Shown here: piece by piece, positions 5,870 to 9,793 of the stretch
Position numbering within the stretch: position 1 is the first letter of the stretch
Layout of the letters: each line of letters starts with the position of its first letter
From: Treponema sp. UBA7590
GTDB taxonomy: Bacteria; Spirochaetota; Spirochaetia; Treponematales; Treponemataceae
Length of the DNA stretch: 9,793 bases
Assembly (NCBI GenBank): GCA_002478955.1
Contig: DLKK01000029.1
Location: 14,176 to 23,968, forward strand
Direction: 5' to 3'
The notes under the pieces: model-generated
The model's database searches: none
What the model was told of the DNA's origin: nothing
What the model saw: the letters and a program-made list of their open reading frames with translations, nothing else
Translations under genes and position numbers: made by a program

Positions 5870-5879
5870 GGGGGAAAAC

Positions 5880-6326
5880 ATGAGCTGGCTTAACAATTTT
5901 TCCTATGAGGAAGGCAAACCGGTTTTCGACTGCTCAGAGGGCGTGAACCTTATGTGCATAAAGAAGGTGGAGGAAACGACAACAAAAAACGGTGAGCGCA
6001 TGCTTGTTGTCACCTGCAACGTCAAGAATTCAAACGGTGAGCAGCTGAAACATTATCTGGTGGAAGGACAGTATTTTGACAAGTCGCTTTCAAGACTGAT
6101 GGACTGCTTCGGGATCAAGTATACAGAAACAAATCCGCAGAGCTGGGTAAACCGCGTGGGTGCGGCGAGCTTTGACCATTACAAGTACAATCCGCAGTCA
6201 AAGAAACAGGAGATTGTACCGGACATACAGTGTCATCTTCTTAAAAAGGAAGGCTTCGAGCAGCCAGAGATAACACCAGAAACGCCGGCGCAACAGCCTA
6301 TAGATGATGAGCAGATCCCCTTTTAG
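5880..6326 (+). CDS. SSB-like single-stranded DNA-binding protein
   Basis: The protein has 148 residues. Residues about 18-120 form an alternating beta-rich domain (LMCIKKVEETTTKNGERMLV, VTCNVKNSNGE, LVEGQYFDKSLSRLMDCFGI), suggestive of an OB fold in the DUF669 style. The C-terminus is a Pro/Gln-rich linker ending D-D-E-Q-I-P-F (142-148), the classical SSB tip that recruits partner proteins. I chose ATG 5880 because GGGGG (5870-5874) is 5 nt upstream; the open frame reaches back to 5847, but that would overlap the RecT gene and lacks a ribosome site. Position directly after recT supports a joint annealing role. Confidence 0.75.
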   Translation: MSWLNNFSYEEGKPVFDCSEGVNLMCIKKVEETTTKNGERMLVVTCNVKNSNGEQLKHYLVEGQYFDKSLSRLMDCFGIKYTETNPQSWVNRVGAASFDHYKYNPQSKKQEIVPDIQCHLLKKEGFEQPEITPETPAQQPIDDEQIPF

Positions 6327-6343
6327 GGTCCGGGTGCTGATAG

Positions 6344-6586
6344 ATGTGTTCAATGGAGAAATTGTCTGGCACGGATGACACAAGGGATGTCTGCCCCGCA
6401 ACAGGAAAACTCTGTTTCTCCTACAAAAGGGCTTCCGGGGCGGTAAAAAAAAGCAGACATTCACGGAAACACTCAAAGAAGCCTATTAGGTGCTATTTCT
6501 GCCATGAATGCGGAATGTGGCACCTTACAAGCCAGCGCAAGAATCCGATAAAGGATGTTTTTGATGGAGCAAGATATGGAATGTAA
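6344..6586 (+). CDS. Small cysteine-rich, probably zinc-binding, phage protein
   Basis: The protein has 80 residues and is strongly basic in the middle (KKSRHSRKHSKKP, residues 35-47). C50, C53, C56 and H60 (CYFCHECGMWHLTS) form a likely zinc knuckle, and C17/C24 may add ligands. Similar small phage proteins with C-x2-C-x2-C-G-x-W-H-L-T are common next to recombination genes; their function is unknown. The ribosome site is weak (GGGTG 6332-6336), and ATG 6353 is an alternative start. It overlaps the next gene by 23 bp. Confidence 0.6.
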   Translation: MCSMEKLSGTDDTRDVCPATGKLCFSYKRASGAVKKSRHSRKHSKKPIRCYFCHECGMWHLTSQRKNPIKDVFDGARYGM

Positions 6587-7454
6587 CAAGAAATACACAA
6601 TGTTTGAGAATTACCACACCGCGGCAAAGGAGTTCGCAAATGGTGATATGGCTGTCTATGGACGGCTCATGTACATTCTGAACTGCTACGGAATCGAGAA
6701 CATTCTTGTTGAAAACCTCACACCGGTTGAAAAACTCTTCATAACCGCGGTAAAGGCTTCCATTGACAAGAGCCTTGATATGTTTGAGAAGACAAAGAAA
6801 GGCGGAGCTCCAAAAGGCAACAGGAACGCGGCCAAAGACAAAGAAAATAACACAGACACACAGCAAAAAAACAACTGTCAAAACAACTACCAAAACAACT
6901 ATCAAACAAACGAAGAAGAAGGAGAAGAAGAAGAAGAAATGGAAGGGGAAAGGGAAAAGGAAATTCCGGCAAACTCCCCCTCCCCTGATTTTCCTAGAAA
7001 AATCTTCGACACTTTCAGTAAGGCTGACTTGCCATGCTGCAACAATGACTTTGAAGAGTTCTGTGAAAAAGACTTTGCAAACGGCATTGAATACATCCAG
7101 GACAATATCTCCGGCTTGGAGCAGAAAGACATTGAAAAAGCATGTGAAAACTATGTCTCTGTGACAAATTCAGAGAATATGTGGTTCCGGGGCAAATTCA
7201 GCTTTGAAAAGTTTGTGAAACTCAAGAACTTCAAGGACTTTCTGCCGGCGAATTTCCGCATTGAGAACTTTCTGAAAGACGGGGAAAAACCGCCTGATGT
7301 GCATAAAAAAACAAAAGCTGTTGCCCTGCCTTCTGTCTGTTCTTGCGGGGCAAAAATCACGGAACTGAACAGATTGGGTACAAAAAGTTTTTTCTGCAAG
7401 AATTGCAGAGGGAGCTTTGAATATAGGCAAAACGCTTGGGTTGAAGATAAATAA
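6564..7454 (+). CDS. Phage replication-type protein (DUF6291-like N-terminus) with C-terminal zinc ribbon
   Basis: The protein has 296 residues from ATG 6564, which lies 8 nt after AAGGA (6551-6555); ATGs at 6555 and 6576 are alternatives. The N-terminus (about 13-85: FENYHTAAKEFANGDMAVYG, LTPVEKLFITAVKASIDKSL, KKGGAPKGNRNA) resembles small phage DUF6291-type proteins that precede helicase-loader or replisome-organiser domains. Residues 98-135 are low complexity: a QN-rich part (QKNNCQNNYQNNYQ) then Glu-rich (GEEEEEMEGERE). The last third has WFRGKFSFEKFVKLKNFKDF, and CSCG plus CKNC form a zinc ribbon near the end. A role in replication initiation or helicase loading is inference. It overlaps both neighbours (23 bp upstream, 1 bp downstream). 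Confidence 0.6.
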   Translation: MEQDMECNKKYTMFENYHTAAKEFANGDMAVYGRLMYILNCYGIENILVENLTPVEKLFITAVKASIDKSLDMFEKTKKGGAPKGNRNAAKDKENNTDTQQKNNCQNNYQNNYQTNEEEGEEEEEMEGEREKEIPANSPSPDFPRKIFDTFSKADLPCCNNDFEEFCEKDFANGIEYIQDNISGLEQKDIEKACENYVSVTNSENMWFRGKFSFEKFVKLKNFKDFLPANFRIENFLKDGEKPPDVHKKTKAVALPSVCSCGAKITELNRLGTKSFFCKNCRGSFEYRQNAWVEDK

Positions 7455-7843
7455 TGGCTTGGATTCAACTGGAATTTGACTTTGAAAAAAAAACAAGACG
7501 CAAGGTCAAAGTCAAGGACAATGAACTTATTGGCGGTTTGCAGAAACAGTTTCTTGATGACAGAACCAACGAGAAAATAAAGCTGGCACTCTGGGAAAGC
7601 ATTACAAAATGTGCAAGAAGAATGATTTTCTGCGAGCGGAAAAAAAAGGGTTTTTATTTGTCCCCGGATGAAATGGACTACAAGGCCACGAGTTGCACGG
7701 AATACATTTTCATGCAATATGCGAAGAATCCAAACTGGAAGATGAAAACACCTTCAAGCTACATTTTCCTGAGGGTTTTGGCAGCTCTCTACAGGCATAA
7801 ACGACTAGAGGAATATCTGTCTTACACAGATGAGGAACTGTAA
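7454..7843 (+). CDS. Conserved-looking phage protein of unknown function
   Basis: The protein has 129 residues and is mixed helical with many basic residues (KKTRRKVKVKD at 12-22). It contains one SSYIFLRVLAALYRHKRLEE segment near the C-terminus. I recognise no family. Its ATG shares the last base of the preceding TAA (TAATG), and its own TAA shares a base with the next ATG, so it is embedded in a coupled translation chain between a replication-type gene and a nuclease. A DNA-metabolism role is inferred from position only. Confidence 0.6.
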   Translation: MAWIQLEFDFEKKTRRKVKVKDNELIGGLQKQFLDDRTNEKIKLALWESITKCARRMIFCERKKKGFYLSPDEMDYKATSCTEYIFMQYAKNPNWKMKTPSSYIFLRVLAALYRHKRLEEYLSYTDEEL

Positions 7844-8190
7844 TGCAAAAAGGGAAAAAAGAGGCGGAAGTGCTAAAGGAATGTCTGTTCCTGCTAAAGC
7901 GAAAAGGCATTTTCTGCTGGAGGCAGAACACAGGCGCGTTTGAGACTAAGAACGGCGGTTTTTTCCGCTCATCAATCGCAGGTGTTTCTGACATCCTTGG
8001 GATTCTTCCTGACGGGCGTTTTCTTGCGGTTGAGTGCAAACGTGAATCGGGCGGTGTTGTTTCTGAAAAACAGAAACAGTTCATTGCGAACATAAAAGCC
8101 TGTGGTGGAGTTGCTGTTGTAGTCCACAGCGGCAAGGAACTTAGTGACTATCTGGGGGAAATATGCAGACAAAAAACAAAAACACGGTAA
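7843..8190 (+). CDS. VRR-NUC domain nuclease
   Basis: The protein has 115 residues. It has the PD-(D/E)xK core of VRR-NUC proteins: GVSDILGILPDG (47-58) with D50, then FLAVECKRESG (60-70) with E64 and K66, and the trailing EKQKQFIANIKACGG (75-89) with Q79; E7/E9 at the N-terminus may complete the site. Stand-alone phage VRR-NUC proteins act as structure-specific (Holliday junction or flap) endonucleases. The start overlaps the previous stop by 1 base. It belongs with the RecT/SSB genes as a likely DNA-branch resolvase. Confidence 0.85.
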   Translation: MQKGKKEAEVLKECLFLLKRKGIFCWRQNTGAFETKNGGFFRSSIAGVSDILGILPDGRFLAVECKRESGGVVSEKQKQFIANIKACGGVAVVVHSGKELSDYLGEICRQKTKTR

Positions 8191-8516
8191 GAAATGCGTA
8201 TAAAAAGCTGGCATTGGCATGCATAAAGGATGCAATCAAGAAAAAAGATTTTTCCCTGCTGAGCAAAAGCCCCGCATATTCAGAAAGATTGGACTTGTTA
8301 TGCGCAATTGCAGAGATTGACCGCAATAAAGTCATAAAAAGACTTGAAGAAGTTCGGAAAGATAAACGCAAGTCTTCGTATGAAAAAAAGCTGGCTTACA
8401 TGAGGGAATATAACCGGCGCAAATGTGCAGCAGAAACGGCAGAGGAAAGAGAAAGACGCCTTGCAAAACATCGTGAAAGCTATTACAGAAAGAAAGCACG
8501 GAGAATCTCATTATGA
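8163..8516 (+). CDS. Small basic protein of unknown function
   Basis: The protein has 117 residues and is very rich in Lys/Arg. It has a central helical part (YSERLDLLCAIAEIDRNKVI, then KRLEEVRKD) and a basic tail (MREYNRRK, AEERERRLAKHRESYYRKKARR) that suggests coiled-coil or nucleic-acid contact. GGGGG at 8154-8158 precedes ATG 8163 by 4 nt; the gene begins 28 bp inside the VRR-NUC gene and ends with ATGA overlap onto the HNH gene. No family is recognised. Co-transcription with HNH suggests a DNA-binding helper. Confidence 0.55.
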   Translation: MQTKNKNTVRNAYKKLALACIKDAIKKKDFSLLSKSPAYSERLDLLCAIAEIDRNKVIKRLEEVRKDKRKSSYEKKLAYMREYNRRKCAAETAEERERRLAKHRESYYRKKARRISL

Positions 8517-8887
8517 AAGCTAGACTGTGCGGTTGGGCTGGATGTTCCGCAATTGTATCTGATGGCGGCTATTACTGCTCAAAACATCGGATAATCGCAG
8601 AGGCAAGAAAACGGCAGCACATGGAGGAATGGAAAAACAGTGCGGCACGAGGAAAATCTGCTGAATACCACAGCTTATACAACACTAGCGCATGGCGCAG
8701 ACGCTCACGCCAATTCCTTAAAGAACATCCGTTCTGTGCAAGGTGCGGAGCAAAGGCAACGATAACAGATCATATAATCCCGCACCGTGGAAACAGTGAT
8801 CTGTTCTGGGATGAAAACAATCTGCAAGCTTTGTGCTGGTCTTGCCACTCAATAAAGACAAGGCAGGAGCAACGGTCAAAGCGTTGA
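8513..8887 (+). CDS. HNH endonuclease associated with phage packaging
   Basis: The protein has 124 residues. An N-terminal zinc-binding knot is likely (C6, C11, C22, H25). The HNH nuclease core is complete: FCARCG (74-79), TDHIIPHRG (85-93) with D86/H87, DENNLQALC (100-108) with N102/N103, and CWSCHSIK (108-115) with C108, C111 and H112. HNH proteins of this size placed just before terminase genes work with the terminase in many cos phages, where they are needed for DNA cutting and packaging. The start overlaps the previous stop by 4 bp (ATGA). Confidence 0.88.
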   Translation: MKARLCGWAGCSAIVSDGGYYCSKHRIIAEARKRQHMEEWKNSAARGKSAEYHSLYNTSAWRRRSRQFLKEHPFCARCGAKATITDHIIPHRGNSDLFWDENNLQALCWSCHSIKTRQEQRSKR

Positions 8888-8936
8888 CCGGTAGGGGGTG
8901 TTTTGGTGGCGTTTTGAACGCGTTTACCATACACCC
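8873..8936. other. Nested dyads between HNH and small terminase, candidate cos/packaging site
   Basis: CGGTCAA (8873-8879) and TTGACCG (8884-8890) form a 7-bp perfect hairpin around the HNH stop codon. Next comes a broad imperfect dyad centred near 8916: GGGTGT (8896-8901) with ACACCC (8931-8936), GGT with ACC, and GCGTT (8909-8913) with AACGC (8917-8921). The sequence is GC-rich with a GGGGG run. In HNH-TerS-TerL phages, cos commonly lies near these genes, so this is a reasonable candidate. No known cos consensus was matched. Confidence 0.4.
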
Positions 8937-8967
8937 GGCAATTTTCGCGAGAGATTTACATTTTGCA

Positions 8968-8972
8968 GGGGG
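8968..8972 (+). promoter_or_regulatory. Ribosome binding site GGGGG deciding the TerS start
   Basis: GGGGG lies 5 nt before ATG 8978; the upstream in-frame ATG at 8963 lies on the wrong side of it. The same GGGGG-AAA form is used at several other starts in this operon. Confidence 0.7.
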
Positions 8973-8977
8973 AAAAG

Positions 8978-9478
8978 ATGAATCCAAGACTGCCGACAGA
9001 ATTAAAAGCACTCAGGGGAACCTTGAACACCACAAGGGAAAAGGCAAATCCCCCGGCAGACAAGACAATTAAAGACACTTCCCTGATTCTTGACGCGTCA
9101 TCTGTAAGCTGTCCGAAAAGCATAACAGACAAATACTGCCGCCAATACTGGAAGAAACTTACATCAGGCTTGCTTTCAATCGGGGTTCTTTCCGCCGCTG
9201 ACATTCCGCAGATTGAGCAGCTGTGCGTATGCCTGCAAAAGCTCCGTGAAGTCCAGGAAGTCTTTTTGCAGACTTCGCCGTTTGATGAGGATTACGACAC
9301 CATCCAAAAAAGATGGATAAGCCTCTCAAACAAGTTTGACCAGCTCGGCGCAAAATATTACATAAGCCCGGTTGCACGCTCAAAAATCAGGCTTGATGAC
9401 CTTAACATAAAAAAGACTGAGCAGGAAATTACAAAGAACGAGAATGTACTGCAACAGTTACTGGGGAACAGAAAATGA
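8978..9478 (+). CDS. terS: Phage terminase small subunit, P27 family
   Basis: The protein has 166 residues from ATG 8978. It has the P27-type pattern: a basic start with PPADKTIKD near 25-33, helical DKYCRQYWKKLTSGLLSIGV (51-70), then LSAADIPQIEQLCVCLQKLR (71-90) and the C-terminal PVARSKIRLDDL (131-142), close to the family's usual P-x-x-R-x-x-L signature. The small subunit recognises phage DNA at the packaging start and delivers it to the large subunit. Adjacent HNH upstream and large terminase downstream (4-bp ATGA overlap) confirm the packaging module. Confidence 0.85.
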   Translation: MNPRLPTELKALRGTLNTTREKANPPADKTIKDTSLILDASSVSCPKSITDKYCRQYWKKLTSGLLSIGVLSAADIPQIEQLCVCLQKLREVQEVFLQTSPFDEDYDTIQKRWISLSNKFDQLGAKYYISPVARSKIRLDDLNIKKTEQEITKNENVLQQLLGNRK

Positions 9479-9793
9479 GAGACTACAAGGAGCTTCTAAA
9501 CAAATACTGCGCGGACATCCAGAGCGGAAAAATCACGGCTGGAATATATACAAAGAAAGCCATAAAGCGTTTTCTTTCAGACCTTAAAAGACAGAATTCC
9601 GCTGATTTTCAGTTTGTGTACCATCAGGAATTCGCGGACACAGTCCTTTCATTCGCGGAGAAGCTCAAGCCTTCCGACCTGAACGGAAAAGAAATACAGC
9701 TTCTTCCCTGGCAAATCTTCTGCTTCTCAATGCTTGAGGGCTGGCGGTACAAGTCCGACCCGGAAAGAAAACGCTTCCGAATGGCATACATTG
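9475..9793 (+). CDS. terL: Phage terminase large subunit, N-terminal part (cut by window end)
   Basis: About 106 residues are visible. The N-terminus (MRDYKELLNKYCADIQSGKI) is followed by basic helical sequence (KKAIKRFLSDLKRQNSADF) and then EKLKPSDLNGKEIQLLPWQI with FCFSMLEGWRYKSDPERKRF, which matches the segment before the ATPase domain of terminase large subunits (x-x-x-LLPWQ-x-F ... GW). The Walker A site and nuclease domain lie beyond the window. The start overlaps TerS by 4 bp. In the full protein it would be the ATP-driven packaging motor and DNA cutter. Confidence 0.8.
   Translation, partial: MRDYKELLNKYCADIQSGKITAGIYTKKAIKRFLSDLKRQNSADFQFVYHQEFADTVLSFAEKLKPSDLNGKEIQLLPWQIFCFSMLEGWRYKSDPERKRFRMAYI

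Noticed and set aside
6525..6905. Minus-strand frame opposite the QN/E-rich region
   Set aside because: Its composition (runs of Val, Leu, Cys and Phe) is the mirror of the low-complexity repeats on the coding strand.
7151..7717. 188-aa minus-strand frame
   Set aside because: Antisense to two well-supported plus-strand genes; no ribosome site or known motif.
1..9793. CRISPR array, tRNA or rRNA genes, insertion sequence
   Set aside because: No regular spaced repeats, cloverleaf, rRNA core or transposase motif was recognised on reading both strands.

Overview
The window spans a junction between a bacterial surface-glycan locus and the early-to-packaging half of a tailed-phage genome, most likely an integrated prophage. 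The organism is not certain. The AT-rich flank with a SpsF/SpsG-type sugar-nucleotide gene, the moderate GC of the phage part, and a DUF6273-like gene would suit a host-associated Treponema-like spirochaete, but this is inference from gene style and not proof.

Positions 1-2975 (minus strand) hold two overlapping genes. One is a glycosyltransferase-2-like protein (2010-2975). The other is a very long open frame (1-2020, running off the left edge) that joins a SpsF-type cytidylyltransferase, a SpsG/PseG-like glycosyltransferase fold, a four-cysteine zinc ribbon and a class I SAM methyltransferase. They look like parts of one pathway that activates, transfers and methylates an unusual sugar. Positions 2976-3109 form the probable left border of the prophage and carry a 12-bp direct repeat and a third related motif. 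No integrase lies in the window.

Positions 3110-4010 are the control region: a CI-like repressor on the minus strand, a 220-bp divergent intergenic region with several dyads (two related 14-bp operator-like sites, a perfect 20-bp palindrome and an 11-bp-stem hairpin), an excisionase/MerR-like HTH gene (3681-3890), and an RNA-like element (3894-4010). In that element two hairpins have loops that are perfectly complementary over 8 nt, and the second hairpin is an intrinsic terminator. This two-hairpin kissing-loop terminator is the most unusual feature I see.

Positions 4029-8887 are a tightly packed plus-strand operon: a second XRE-type HTH, a small one-pass membrane protein, a DUF6273-like C-type-lectin-style protein, a RecT-family annealing protein, an SSB-like protein with a D-D-E-x-I-P-F tail, a cysteine-rich small protein, a replication-type protein with a C-terminal zinc ribbon, an unknown protein, a VRR-NUC nuclease, a small basic protein and an HNH nuclease. 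Positions 8978-9793 open the packaging module with a P27-type small terminase and the start of the large terminase. The short gap between HNH and small terminase holds nested dyads and is a reasonable cos candidate. Most starts follow a GGGGG-AAA type ribosome binding site, and many junctions overlap by 1, 4 or more bases, so the genes are probably translated from shared messages.
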